33,275 bases of DNA from DASQBT01 sp035635075. Its GTDB lineage: Bacteria; Pseudomonadota; Gammaproteobacteria; Burkholderiales; Thiobacillaceae. Below, piece by piece: positions 9,492 through 17,981 of this stretch. The translations under genes and the position numbers were made by a program. The notes under the pieces were generated by a model. It ran no database searches. It had not been told where the DNA came from and saw only the letters and a program-made list of their open reading frames with translations. The DNA is taken from assembly GCA_035635075.1 (NCBI GenBank), contig DASQBT010000036.1, positions 1 through 33,275 of the forward strand. Direction: 5' to 3'. Positions within the stretch are counted from its first letter, which is position 1. Each line of letters starts with the position of its first letter.

Positions 9492-9517
9492 AAAGCCGGC
9501 CCAGGCCGGCTTTTTTT
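9492..9517 (+). terminator. Intrinsic terminator of the lipoprotein gene
   Basis: A 9-bp stem, AAAGCCGGC (9492-9500) with GCCGGCTTT (9505-9513), a 4-nt loop and a run of seven T lie 16 nt after the lipoprotein stop. It also faces the end of the convergent aminotransferase gene. Confidence 0.85.
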
Positions 9518-9533
9518 GTGCCCGCGTTGCGAT

Positions 9534-10703
9534 TCAGACCCTGAGAAACCCTGCAATTCTGCCGATCGCCTGCTCCAATCTGTCGCGCGATGTGGTATAG
9601 GCGAAGCGCACGAAACGTCCGGGCTGGTGGCTACCGAAATCGATCCCGGGGGTGACTGCAACGCCCGCCTGCTCAAGCAGCTGCGCAGAAAATGCAAAGC
9701 TGTCCTCGATTCCCGCCCTGGCAATCCGACTGATATCCGCGTACAGATAGAATGCCCCTTGCGGCAATACAGGCAGGCCAAAGCCCAACGCCTGCAAAGC
9801 GGGCACCAGATAGTCACGCCGCGCTTTCAGTTCCAGCCGGCGCGCTTCGAGGATTTTCCTGGTTCCCGCTCCAAATGCGGCCAAGGCCGCGTGCTGGGCG
9901 GGTGTCGGCGCCGCCAGAAACAGATTCTGCGCCAGGCGCTCAATCGCTTCCATCGCGGCCTCAGGCGCTGCCAGCCAGCCTAGCCGCCAGCCGGTCATGT
10001 GAAAGTATTTGGAAAAACTGTTCACTACCCAGACCTTGCCGGAGCAGGCAAGGGCAGTCTGAGGCGAGCCTTCATACACCAGACCGTGGTAGATCTCATC
10101 CACAATCAGCGTGGCATCGCGATCTGCGCACAATTGGGCAATGGCGCGCACTTCATCATCTTGTGCCAGCGTGCCGGTGGGGTTGGAAGGGGACGCGAGC
10201 AGCACGGCCCGCGTCGTATCCGTCCAATGCTGCTCCACCAAGCGGGCAGTGAGCTGGAAGGCGGTATCCGGCCCTACCGCAACTGACACCGGGTCGGCAT
10301 TCACAAACCGGGCGAAGTGCCGGTTGCAGGGATAGCCGGGATCGGCCATCAGGATCGCATCCCCGGGATTGAGCAAAGCGCCCACCGCCAGCAGCAGGGC
10401 GCCGGATGCGCCCGGCGTCACAGCAATGCGGGAGGCAGACACGCTCACTGCATGGCGGTCGCGATAGAAATCGGCGATTGCGCTGCGCAGTGCGGGCAAG
10501 CCCAGGGCCGGCGTGTAGTGCACATCGCCGCCTCGCAGGGCGATCATTGCCGCATGCAGGATGGGTTCCGGAGTGGGGAAATCGGGCTCGCCGATTTCCA
10601 GGTGAATGATGTCCCGGCCCTGCGCCTCCAACTCCCTGGCGCGCGCCAGGATCGCCATCACATGGAAGGGTGCGATCTCGTCCAGGCGTCGAGACAGACT
10701 CAT
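9534..10703 (-). CDS. Class I/II PLP-dependent aminotransferase
   Basis: The 389-residue product is a fold-type I aminotransferase. Visible are the substrate-binding region EIGEPDFPTP (36-45), the SPSNPTGT motif with N174, VDEIY (D202, Y205), and the PLP Lys in NSFSKYFHMTGWRLGW (K232). The family moves amino groups between amino acids and 2-oxo acids in the cytoplasm; substrate specificity cannot be read from the sequence. Its ATG overlaps the stop of the thioredoxin gene by 4 nt (ATGA, 10700-10703), so it is the last gene of a four-gene operon. Confidence 0.88.
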   Translation of the reverse strand: MSLSRRLDEIAPFHVMAILARARELEAQGRDIIHLEIGEPDFPTPEPILHAAMIALRGGDVHYTPALGLPALRSAIADFYRDRHAVSVSASRIAVTPGASGALLLAVGALLNPGDAILMADPGYPCNRHFARFVNADPVSVAVGPDTAFQLTARLVEQHWTDTTRAVLLASPSNPTGTLAQDDEVRAIAQLCADRDATLIVDEIYHGLVYEGSPQTALACSGKVWVVNSFSKYFHMTGWRLGWLAAPEAAMEAIERLAQNLFLAAPTPAQHAALAAFGAGTRKILEARRLELKARRDYLVPALQALGFGLPVLPQGAFYLYADISRIARAGIEDSFAFSAQLLEQAGVAVTPGIDFGSHQPGRFVRFAYTTSRDRLEQAIGRIAGFLRV

Positions 10704-11056
10704 TCCATCACGCCGTGCTCGGCGAGGAAGTGGCGCACGAAATGCTCCGGCTTGGCGCTATGCCAGCGGCCCTTTTCCTCGCCGTCCTTGAACAGCAGCA
10801 CGGTGGGAAATCCGCGCATGCCATATTTGCCGGCCAGCTTCATGTTGTGGCCTTCGTCCACCTCTACCTTGGCGAGCAGGAACTTGCCCGCGTAGGCATG
10901 CACCACCCGCTCGAGGATGGGGGTAAGCATGTTGCAGGGCGGGCACCAGTCGGCCCAGAAATCCACCAGGATGGGAATGTTTCTGGAGGCCTCGATGACC
11001 TTGCCTTCAAAGTGCTCGTAGTCGGTATCGAAGATGAGGGTGTCGTGATGCTTCAT
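10700..11056 (-). CDS. Thioredoxin-family protein with WCPPC active site
   Basis: The 118-residue product is a single thioredoxin fold without signal peptide, so it is cytoplasmic. The active site is WADWCPPC (C38, C41) and the cis-Pro lies in GFPTVLLFKDG. The CPPC pair differs from the CGPC of housekeeping thioredoxin and suggests a different redox potential or a dedicated partner. Start and stop overlap neighbouring genes by 4 nt each. Specific substrate unknown. Confidence 0.88.
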   Translation of the reverse strand: MKHHDTLIFDTDYEHFEGKVIEASRNIPILVDFWADWCPPCNMLTPILERVVHAYAGKFLLAKVEVDEGHNMKLAGKYGMRGFPTVLLFKDGEEKGRWHSAKPEHFVRHFLAEHGVME

Positions 11057-11853
11057 CGCGCAAGAACGGGCTGGAAACCGGACCCCGAATCGGCTGGCAG
11101 CCGTCGGAGGGGATCCTGGCGGTAATACGCTTTCATCTGGGCATAGACCGCCGGGTAAATGGCCGCCAGTATAGCCGGGGTTTCAAAAAAAACCTCGCTC
11201 AGTACTGCGAAGAACTCCGCCGGAGACGTGGCCGCGTAGGGGTCGATTATCGTTCCCCTGCCTTGTCCCACCTGACGGCGTAGATCCTCATAGGCCGGCT
11301 TGAAGGCGTCTGCCCAGTCCTTCACCCTCATCTCGCCGTGCAAGGGTGGCAGCCCATCAGCGTGTCCATCCTGCATATCCAGTTTGTGTGCCAGCTCGTG
11401 GATGACCACATTGACGCCGTCCAGGTACATTGAGCTGTCCACGTCGGCAGCCGACAAGATCACCGGGCCGCGCTGCCAGGCTTCCCCCAGCAATGGATAG
11501 CGGAGTTCATGCACCACGCCGCTTTCATCCCGGTACTCGCGCCGCGGCACAAACTCATTGGGATAGACAATGATTTCCTGCCAGCCCGCGTAGCTGTCCG
11601 GGTCGAGATTCAAGATCAACAGCGCCCCAGGGGCAGCGATGCGGAGCCGGGTGATTTCATTCATCACGAATCCGGCCGCACCGCTGAAGCTCTTTTGCGC
11701 GATGAACAAGCAGGCCAAGTCGTACAGTCGGGCGCGTTCCGCCGCATCGAGGCCGCCAAACAATGGGGCTGCCAGGGCCGCCCGCCAGGCATCCGCATCC
11801 AGACTGACCCGGCTCAGGATGCGACGCCGGCGCCAGTCACGCCACCATCTCAT
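11053..11853 (-). CDS. mtfA: Zinc-dependent peptidase, MtfA family
   Basis: The 266-residue product has the gluzincin-type motif HELAH (152-156) and a downstream Glu (about E213 in PAEFFAVLSE) as the likely third zinc ligand, as in MtfA. In E. coli MtfA binds the repressor Mlc and affects ptsG expression; whether this holds outside enteric bacteria is unknown. It is cytoplasmic with no signal peptide. Its ATG overlaps the rmuC stop by 4 nt and its stop overlaps the thioredoxin start by 4 nt, so translation is probably coupled. Confidence 0.88.
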   Translation of the reverse strand: MRWWRDWRRRRILSRVSLDADAWRAALAAPLFGGLDAAERARLYDLACLFIAQKSFSGAAGFVMNEITRLRIAAPGALLILNLDPDSYAGWQEIIVYPNEFVPRREYRDESGVVHELRYPLLGEAWQRGPVILSAADVDSSMYLDGVNVVIHELAHKLDMQDGHADGLPPLHGEMRVKDWADAFKPAYEDLRRQVGQGRGTIIDPYAATSPAEFFAVLSEVFFETPAILAAIYPAVYAQMKAYYRQDPLRRLPADSGSGFQPVLAR

Positions 11854-13106
11854 TCGTTGTCTGGCAGCAGGGGTTGGGCGCTTCGTAAGTGCTCGAGATC
11901 GACGGATTCAATACGCTTGAAGTGCTGGAACAGCTTGTTGCCGCTGATCTGGATTCTTTCCGTGTCCTCATGCGCCTGGCGGATGTGACTGGCGAGCTTT
12001 TGCAGCCGATCGTCGAACAGATTGAAATCCTTGCCCAATTTTGACAAGGCGTCCTTGATGATATGCACCTGGCGGCGTGTTTCCACGTCCTTGATTACCG
12101 CGCGCGCCGTGTTCAACACCGCCATCATGGTGGTCGGTGATACGATCCATACCCGGCGCGACAGGGCATAGTCCACCAGATCCGCATGGTAGGCATGGAT
12201 CTCGGCGAACACCGCCTCGGCCGGGACGAACATCACCGCGCCGTCGCTGGTTTCGTGTTCGATAATGTACTTGGAGGCAATGTCATCGACATGCTTTTTC
12301 ACGTCCGCCTTGAACGCCCTGACCGACTGGCTGCGCTCCGCCTCGGCCAATTCGCGGTCGAACATGCGGCTGAAATTCTCCAGGGGAAATTTGGAGTCGA
12401 CCGCCACTTTGCCGGTGGGCTCCGGCAGCGTCAGCAGACAATCCACCCGGCTGCCATTGGACAGGGTTTGCTGGAAGGCATAAGCGGTGGGCGGCAGGAT
12501 GTTGCGCACCAGGGCCTCCAGTTGAACCTCGCCGAACGCGCCGCGCGAGCGCTTGTCGCCAAGTATTTCCTGCAGGCTCACCACATTGCTGGTGAGCCCG
12601 TCGAGCTTCTTCTGCGCCTCATCGATGGTGGCAAGCCGCTCCATGACCTTGGCGAAGGTTTCATTGGTGTTCTTGAACCCCGCGTCGAGCCGCTCAGCCA
12701 CCTTGCCGGAAATCTCGCCCAGCCGGCCATCCACGGTCTTGGCCAGCGCCTCGATGGTGGCAGTCAGTTGCAGGGCGGCGTTCTTCATGGTGTTCTGCAT
12801 CAACTCCTGCTGCCGCTTGCCCTGTTCGGCAAAGGTCTTGAGCGTCGCATCGAGAAACCGGGTCTGTGACCCGGCCTGTTCCTGCTGCAAAGCCTGCAGC
12901 CCCGACTGGGTGCGATTCCCCTCCCGGCTTAGCCCTTCGTGCAAATCCTTCAGCATGTCGCGGTGACGGGTTTCGAGGCCGCTGCTGAGCAGGTCCGGCA
13001 GGCCCTGCTGCTGGCGCTGCAGGGCGGCAAACCTTAGCGCCAGCCAGATCATCGCCAGCAGCACGAGGCCGAGGCCCCCGAGCAACAATGTATCAATCAA
13101 GCTCAT
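11850..13106 (-). CDS. rmuC: DNA recombination protein RmuC
   Basis: The 418-residue product has an N-terminal membrane helix (about residues 2-24), a long coiled coil to about residue 170 and the conserved RmuC domain (LGDKRSRGAFGEVQLE, PTAYAFQQTLSNGSRVDCLL, VDSKFPLENF, VFVPAEAVFAEI). RmuC limits genome rearrangement at short inverted repeats in E. coli; its nuclease-like domain has not been fully defined. I chose the ATG at 13106 over the longer frame from 13187 because it places the membrane helix at the N-terminus. It is the first gene of a four-gene operon. TATAAT lies 7 nt before the ATG, hinting at a leaderless mRNA. Confidence 0.92.
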   Translation of the reverse strand: MSLIDTLLLGGLGLVLLAMIWLALRFAALQRQQQGLPDLLSSGLETRHRDMLKDLHEGLSREGNRTQSGLQALQQEQAGSQTRFLDATLKTFAEQGKRQQELMQNTMKNAALQLTATIEALAKTVDGRLGEISGKVAERLDAGFKNTNETFAKVMERLATIDEAQKKLDGLTSNVVSLQEILGDKRSRGAFGEVQLEALVRNILPPTAYAFQQTLSNGSRVDCLLTLPEPTGKVAVDSKFPLENFSRMFDRELAEAERSQSVRAFKADVKKHVDDIASKYIIEHETSDGAVMFVPAEAVFAEIHAYHADLVDYALSRRVWIVSPTTMMAVLNTARAVIKDVETRRQVHIIKDALSKLGKDFNLFDDRLQKLASHIRQAHEDTERIQISGNKLFQHFKRIESVDLEHLRSAQPLLPDNE

Positions 13107-13112
13107 GCAACG

Positions 13113-13118
13113 ATTATA
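13113..13118 (-). promoter_or_regulatory. Putative -10 box of the rmuC operon
   Basis: A perfect TATAAT on the minus strand ends 6 nt before the rmuC ATG (13106). A start at the usual distance would fall on or next to the A of the ATG. No good -35 or Shine-Dalgarno sequence is seen. Confidence 0.35.
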
Positions 13119-13126
13119 TCTCTCGC

Positions 13127-13155
13127 TTGACGGCCGGCTGGCCGACCCGCAAAAT
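13127..13155 (+). promoter_or_regulatory. Putative promoter of the DMT transporter leader or a small RNA
   Basis: TTGACG (13127-13132) and CAAAAT (13150-13155) are 17 nt apart on the plus strand. A transcript from here would run about 130 nt to the terminator-like hairpin ending near 13296. Confidence 0.35.
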
Positions 13156-13264
13156 GCCCGGATGCATTCTACGATCCGTTTCCGCACGTTCCTGACCCGC
13201 CCGATGTGGCGAGTTGTTTCTGCGCGGCGTGAAACCGGCTAGAGAAGTCCTTTACCCTTGACGG

Positions 13265-13296
13265 AGCCACGCTGCCACAAGCACCGTGGCTTTTTT
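13265..13296 (+). terminator. Intrinsic terminator-like hairpin upstream of the DMT transporter gene
   Basis: AGCCACG (13265-13271) can pair with CGTGGCT (13285-13291), and a nested alternative pairs GCCAC (13274-13278) with GTGGC (13286-13290). Six T follow. It lies only 18 nt before the ATG at 13314, with no plus-strand gene before it, so it would act as an attenuator or end a small RNA. Confidence 0.6.
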
Positions 13297-13313
13297 GTTG
13301 CCCTGAATAATCG

Positions 13314-14222
13314 ATGCAACCTATGCAAGCACAATCTGCTCGTACACCTTCGATCGGCAGCGCCTATCTGGGCGTGGTGGCGATCTGGTCTACCACTCCG
13401 CTGGGCATCGTGTGGAGTGGCCAGGGCGTGCATTTTACCGTGCCCCTGTTTGTGCGCATGAGCATAGGCCTGGCAGTGTGCGGACAGTGGCTGTTGCTCA
13501 ACCACATGCCGCTGCCCCTTGGGCCGAATGCACGCAAATCCTACCTGTATGCCGGGGTCAGCATATGGGCGTCGATGCTGTGCACTTACTGGGGCGCGCA
13601 GTTCATCCCCTCCGGACTCATCTCAGTGGTGTTTGGATTGAGCCCGATCCTGACGGGGCTGTTCGCTTGGCTGTGGTTGCGTGAAGACGCGTTCACCCCG
13701 CTCAAGCTCATGGGAATGGTGTTCGGGCTGGCCGGTCTCGTCATCATTTTTGGCGACAGCATGAGAGCGGGACAAAACGGACACCGGGGCATTGCTGCCG
13801 TGTTGTTGGCGGTCGCGCTGCAAGCCTGGGGGCTCGTCGCGGTCAAGCGCGTAGAGGCAGACATTTCCGCCATGGCGCAAACCACGGGTGCGCTCGCTGT
13901 GACCGTTCTCCTGTCCGGCCTGAGCCTGTTGCTGCTCGGCGCCTGGCCAACCCAAGTTCCGGTGCGTAGCGTGCTGGCCATGCTGTACCTCGGCGTGTTT
14001 GGCTCGGCGATCGGCTTTTCGCTTTATTACTACCTGATAAAACAGTTGGAAGCGGGCCGCGTGGCGTTGATCACGCTGATCACGCCAGCGACTGCGCTGT
14101 TTCTGGGGATGGCCTTGAATGGCGAGCGCTTGAGCCTGCGTATCGTCGCGGGGTCCGCGCTCATTCTGTTAGGACTGCTGCTGTACGAATGGAAACTGTT
14201 GGTACAAGCAAGCCGAAGTTAG
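13314..14222 (+). CDS. DMT superfamily (EamA) transporter
   Basis: The 302-residue product has about ten hydrophobic segments in two EamA halves; the second half ends with LEAGRVALITLITPATALFLGMALNGE, typical of the family. These inner-membrane permeases usually export amino acids, metabolites or drugs; the substrate cannot be assigned. Starts at ATG 13314 and ATG 13323 are both possible, and neither has a good ribosome binding site. The gene is transcribed away from rmuC, and its leader carries a terminator-like hairpin, suggesting control by attenuation. Confidence 0.85.
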   Translation: MQPMQAQSARTPSIGSAYLGVVAIWSTTPLGIVWSGQGVHFTVPLFVRMSIGLAVCGQWLLLNHMPLPLGPNARKSYLYAGVSIWASMLCTYWGAQFIPSGLISVVFGLSPILTGLFAWLWLREDAFTPLKLMGMVFGLAGLVIIFGDSMRAGQNGHRGIAAVLLAVALQAWGLVAVKRVEADISAMAQTTGALAVTVLLSGLSLLLLGAWPTQVPVRSVLAMLYLGVFGSAIGFSLYYYLIKQLEAGRVALITLITPATALFLGMALNGERLSLRIVAGSALILLGLLLYEWKLLVQASRS

Positions 14223-14479
14223 TCGCCATCAAGCCTCCGCGCGCGCTTCGACCCATTGTTCAAGCAAGCATGGGATCCGCAAATCAATCTGCACCCATGA
14301 TCTATCTTGAATTTAGGCGAGCTCGGAGCCGGCATCGGGGTTCGAGCGGATAACCGGGCGCATAAGTGTTAAAGTGCAGAGGGTCAAATGGCCGGCTTGG
14401 TGCGCCCGGCGCCGGTGCATGAATGCGATCGGCGTTAACCGGGCCAGCCCTTAGCTCCGGAATATGATGGAATCTGATC

Positions 14480-16012
14480 ATGGCGGACATAGACGAAGGC
14501 GGCAACCCGGCCGCGGCACCAAAATCAGAGCGAGTGAAGTTCCCGCTCCGCCTGTTCTTCGCGCTCCTTACCCCTGCAACGCTGCTGATCGTGGCTTGCG
14601 GCTGGTATCTGGGACACAGCCGAATCGAAGGCGAGTTGAGCATCAACGGGTCCGAAGAGATCAATGGCGTTGTCTTGACGGCCCGGCGCCTTGATCGCTG
14701 GCTGCGAGAACCGCTTCGCCATGTGCGCGCCCTGGTTCAGGAAGATGCCATGCGCCGCATTGTCGACGATCCCAGCCCAGAAAATGCGCGGCAGCTGGAG
14801 ATAGCGTTCCAGAAGCTCATCACCTATTACCCGATGTATGACAAGCTGCGCTGGATCGACGAAACGGGTATGGAACGGGTGCGGGTGAACAACGTGTCCG
14901 GCCGCCCGGAATCGGTAGTGAAGGGCGCATTGCAAAATAAGTCCGACCGCTATTACTTCAGGGACACGATGCAGCTCGAGCCCGGACAAATTTTCCTTTC
15001 CCCTCTGGATCTCAACGTCGAAAATGGCCAATTGGAGATCCCCTACAGACCGATGCTGCGCCTGGCGACACCGGTCCGCAACCGCCACAATCGGCCGCGC
15101 GGCATCCTGATCATCAACGTCGCCGCCAGCCACCTGCTCGATGAATTCTCGGAAAGCACGGGCAACAAGCGTGATCACGTCATGCTGTTAAACAGCGAAG
15201 GCTATTGGCTCAGAAGCGTCAACTCGGCGGACGAATGGGGCTTCATGTTCAAGCGCACCGAAACCCTGGGCAGACGTTCCCCTGCAGCTTGGAAAATCAT
15301 CTCCACCCGGCCTTCAGATCAGGTCGAGTTGAAGGATGGGCTATGGACCTGGAGCACCGTCTACCCCCTCAAGCTTGAAGACAATCAGGACATTGCGCAT
15401 GCCCCACATTGGCTAATCATCTCCCATCTCCCTGCCAACCAGCTGGCGCTGATTCGTCAAGCCGGCTGGACCACAGTCAGCGTCGTCGCACTGATCGTGT
15501 TCGCCATCTTTGGCGCCCTCACCGCCTGGCTTGCACGCGCAGTGGCCAGCAGCAACCACGCCAAGGTGGAGGCAGCGCACGCCCATGCCGAGGCAGCGCA
15601 CGCCCATGCCGAGGCCGTCGCTGCCCAACGCCTGAAAGAAGCGCAGGAAAGATATCGCATGGTGGTGACAGCTGATGTCAACGGCCTGCTGGTGGTTGAT
15701 ATGCAGGGTAATATTGTCCTCGCCAATCCGGCGCTCGAGAGGATGTTTGGCTATGCCACGGATGAACTGCTGGGCCAGCCGGCCGAAGTCCTGTTACCCA
15801 CCATGGCAGCCCACCATCACGCCGAACTGCGCGCAGCCTACATGCGTGAGCCGGTCGCCCGGCCTATGAGCATGCGGCGCGAGCTGAGTGCGCGGCGCAA
15901 AGATGGCAGCACATTTCGCGTACAGATTAGCCTGAGTCCCTTCAGCGCCAATGACAGCCAGTATGTCCTTGCCGTGGTCGCCGATATTTCGTTAGGCGGG
16001 CCCGCAGATTGA
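14480..16012 (+). CDS. Membrane sensor with periplasmic Cache-like and cytoplasmic PAS domain, no output domain
   Basis: The 510-residue product has a membrane helix at about 25-43, a periplasmic region of about 280 residues resembling a Cache-type ligand-binding domain (YPMYDKLRWIDETGMERVRVN, KSDRYYFRDTM, RPRGILIINV), a second helix at about 332-351, a His/Ala-rich heptad linker (364-378) and one PAS domain (about 385-505) ending VVADIS. The protein stops six residues later, without a histidine kinase, GGDEF, EAL or chemoreceptor domain. It may signal through a partner, or be a truncated version of a longer sensor. ATG 14480 is preferred; ATG 14464 is out of frame. No kinase gene adjoins it. 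Confidence 0.8.
   Translation: MADIDEGGNPAAAPKSERVKFPLRLFFALLTPATLLIVACGWYLGHSRIEGELSINGSEEINGVVLTARRLDRWLREPLRHVRALVQEDAMRRIVDDPSPENARQLEIAFQKLITYYPMYDKLRWIDETGMERVRVNNVSGRPESVVKGALQNKSDRYYFRDTMQLEPGQIFLSPLDLNVENGQLEIPYRPMLRLATPVRNRHNRPRGILIINVAASHLLDEFSESTGNKRDHVMLLNSEGYWLRSVNSADEWGFMFKRTETLGRRSPAAWKIISTRPSDQVELKDGLWTWSTVYPLKLEDNQDIAHAPHWLIISHLPANQLALIRQAGWTTVSVVALIVFAIFGALTAWLARAVASSNHAKVEAAHAHAEAAHAHAEAVAAQRLKEAQERYRMVVTADVNGLLVVDMQGNIVLANPALERMFGYATDELLGQPAEVLLPTMAAHHHAELRAAYMREPVARPMSMRRELSARRKDGSTFRVQISLSPFSANDSQYVLAVVADISLGGPAD
15569..15610 (+). repeat. Two perfect 21-bp tandem repeats in the sensor linker
   Basis: Units 15569-15589 and 15590-15610 are identical, in frame, and encode EAAHAHA twice. 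One unit is one coiled-coil heptad, so duplication lengthens the linker between the membrane helix and the PAS domain without changing register. Confidence 0.85.
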
Positions 16013-16096
16013 CTGCAAAAACCAGCGGAGGAAGCCTGTCGCCACTGGCCGCAAGCTAGAGGAACGTAAATTTCCGGATCCGGCAGCGAAGATGGA

Positions 16097-17932
16097 TTAG
16101 GCGCTCTCCCGCATCGCGCGCCGGCGCTCGTGCTCCTGCAGATGGCGTTTGCGCAGACGAATGGACTTGGGGGTGATTTCCACCAATTCGTCGTCGTCGA
16201 TGAACTCGACCGCCGACTCGAGGGTGAGCCTGATGGGCGGCGTCAAACGCACAGCCTCGTCGGTGCCGGACGCCCGTACGTTGGTGAGCTTCTTGCCCTT
16301 GATCGGATTGACCACCAGATCGTTGTCGCGACTGTGGATGCCGATGATCATGCCTTCGTAGAGCTTGTCACCGGGGCTGACGAACATGCGGCCGCGGTCT
16401 TCAAGATTCCACAGGGCGTAAGCCACCGCCTCGCCATGGTCCTGCGACACCAGAACACCATTGTGGCGCCCCGGCAGGTCGGCTTTGAGCGGACCGTATT
16501 CATCGAACACATGGGACATCATGCCGGTGCCGCGGGTCATGGTCATGAAATCGCCCTGGAAGCCGATCAGGCCGCGGGCGGGAATGCGGTATTCGATGCG
16601 CACCCGGCCGTGGCCGTCGGGTTGCATGTCCTGCAGGTCGCCGCGCCGCCGGCCCAGCTCTTCCATCACCGCGCCCTGGTTGTCCTCGTCCACGTCGACG
16701 GTCAGGACTTCGTAGGGCTCCTGCTTCTCGCCGTTGATTTCCTTGAACACCACGCGCGGCTTGGACACCGCTAGTTCGAAGCCCTCGCGGCGCATGTTTT
16801 CGAGCAGGATGGTGAGATGCAGTTCGCCGCGGCCGGCCACCACGAACACGTCCGCATCGCCGGTTTCTTCCACTTTCAGCGCCACATTGGTAAGCAATTC
16901 CTTGTTGAGCCGCTCACGAATCTGGCGGCTGGTGACGAACTTGCCCTCAGTGCCGGCGAGCGGTGAGGTATTGACCTGAAAGTTCATGGTCAGCGTAGGC
17001 TCATCCACCTTGAGCATCGGCAGTGGTTGGGGATTGTCCCGCTCGGTTATGGTTACGCCGATGCCGATTTCTTCGAGCCCGTTGACCAGCACGATATCGC
17101 CGGCTTCCGCGCTGTCCACCAGTATGCGCTCCAGGCCCTGAAACCCCAGCACCTGGTTGATGCGGCCGGTCTTGACGTCGCCGTCGGGACCAAATGCCAC
17201 GGCTACCACTTGGCCGGGTTTGATGCGCCCATTGCGGATCCGGCCCACGCCGATGCGGCCCACATAGCTCGAATAGTCGAGCGCGGCAATCTGCAATTGC
17301 AGCGGTGCGTTGGCGTCGCCCATGGGTGCCGGCACGTGCGACAGCACGGTTTGAAACAACGGCTCCATGTCCGCTGCAGAACCACCAGACGAGGGCGCGT
17401 CCTTGATGTCCATGCAGGCCCAGCCATTGAGGCCCGACGCATAGACGATGGGGAAATCGAGCTGCTCGTCGGTTGCGCCCAGTTTGTCGAACAAATCAAA
17501 CGTCGCGTTGATCGCATAATCAGGCCGCGCGCCGGGACGATCCACCTTGTTCACCACCACGATGGGACGCAGGCCCAGTGCTAGGGCCTTCTTGGTAACG
17601 AAGCGGGTCTGCGGCATCGGTCCTTCCACTGCGTCCACCAGCAGCAGCACACCATCCACCATGCCCAGCACCCGCTCCACCTCGCCGCCGAAGTCCGCGT
17701 GGCCGGGCGTGTCGACGATGTTGATGTGAGTGTCGCCGTAGTTGATGGCCGTGTTCTTGGCCAGGATGGTGATGCCGCGCTCCTTCTCCAGGTCGTTGCT
17801 GTCCATCACCCGCTCGTCCACCTGCTGGTTGTCGCGGAAGGTGCCGGATTGCCTGAGGAGTTGGTCAACGAGCGTGGTCTTGCCATGGTCCACGTGGGCG
17901 ATGATGGCGATGTTGCGAAGTTTGCGGGACAT
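16097..17932 (-). CDS. typA: Ribosome-associated GTPase TypA/BipA
   Basis: The 611-residue product is a translational GTPase of the EF-G family that binds the 70S ribosome and helps 50S assembly, notably under cold or other stress. Visible are the P-loop AHVDHGKT (12-19), switch region ERGITILAKN, DTPGHADF, the NKVDRPGARPD guanine-specificity motif, and the TypA-specific C-terminal region (ANVRASGTDEAVRLTPPIR). The ATG at 17932 gives the standard N-terminus MSRKLRNIAIIAH; the open frame upstream to 18217 overlaps the preceding gene and is not coding. A gap of 49 nt separates it from the upstream gene, so the two may be co-transcribed. Confidence 0.97.
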   Translation of the reverse strand: MSRKLRNIAIIAHVDHGKTTLVDQLLRQSGTFRDNQQVDERVMDSNDLEKERGITILAKNTAINYGDTHINIVDTPGHADFGGEVERVLGMVDGVLLLVDAVEGPMPQTRFVTKKALALGLRPIVVVNKVDRPGARPDYAINATFDLFDKLGATDEQLDFPIVYASGLNGWACMDIKDAPSSGGSAADMEPLFQTVLSHVPAPMGDANAPLQLQIAALDYSSYVGRIGVGRIRNGRIKPGQVVAVAFGPDGDVKTGRINQVLGFQGLERILVDSAEAGDIVLVNGLEEIGIGVTITERDNPQPLPMLKVDEPTLTMNFQVNTSPLAGTEGKFVTSRQIRERLNKELLTNVALKVEETGDADVFVVAGRGELHLTILLENMRREGFELAVSKPRVVFKEINGEKQEPYEVLTVDVDEDNQGAVMEELGRRRGDLQDMQPDGHGRVRIEYRIPARGLIGFQGDFMTMTRGTGMMSHVFDEYGPLKADLPGRHNGVLVSQDHGEAVAYALWNLEDRGRMFVSPGDKLYEGMIIGIHSRDNDLVVNPIKGKKLTNVRASGTDEAVRLTPPIRLTLESAVEFIDDDELVEITPKSIRLRKRHLQEHERRRAMRESA

Positions 17933-17981
17933 TGTCTTACCCAGATCGGGAAAACCGTTTATTTTAGCAGAATCCTGGTCC

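Noticed and set aside
9270..9983. 237-codon plus-strand frame starting MARKKKLPLL
   Set aside because: It is the +1 shadow of the Ala/Pro repeat of the lipoprotein and then antisense to the aminotransferase; it also crosses the terminator.
13154..13195. 13-residue leader peptide frame upstream of the DMT exporter
   Set aside because: It has no run of one amino acid to act as attenuation sensor and no ribosome binding site.
15569..15610. Possible CRISPR-like short repeats
   Set aside because: The copies are directly adjacent without spacers and lie in frame inside a coding region.
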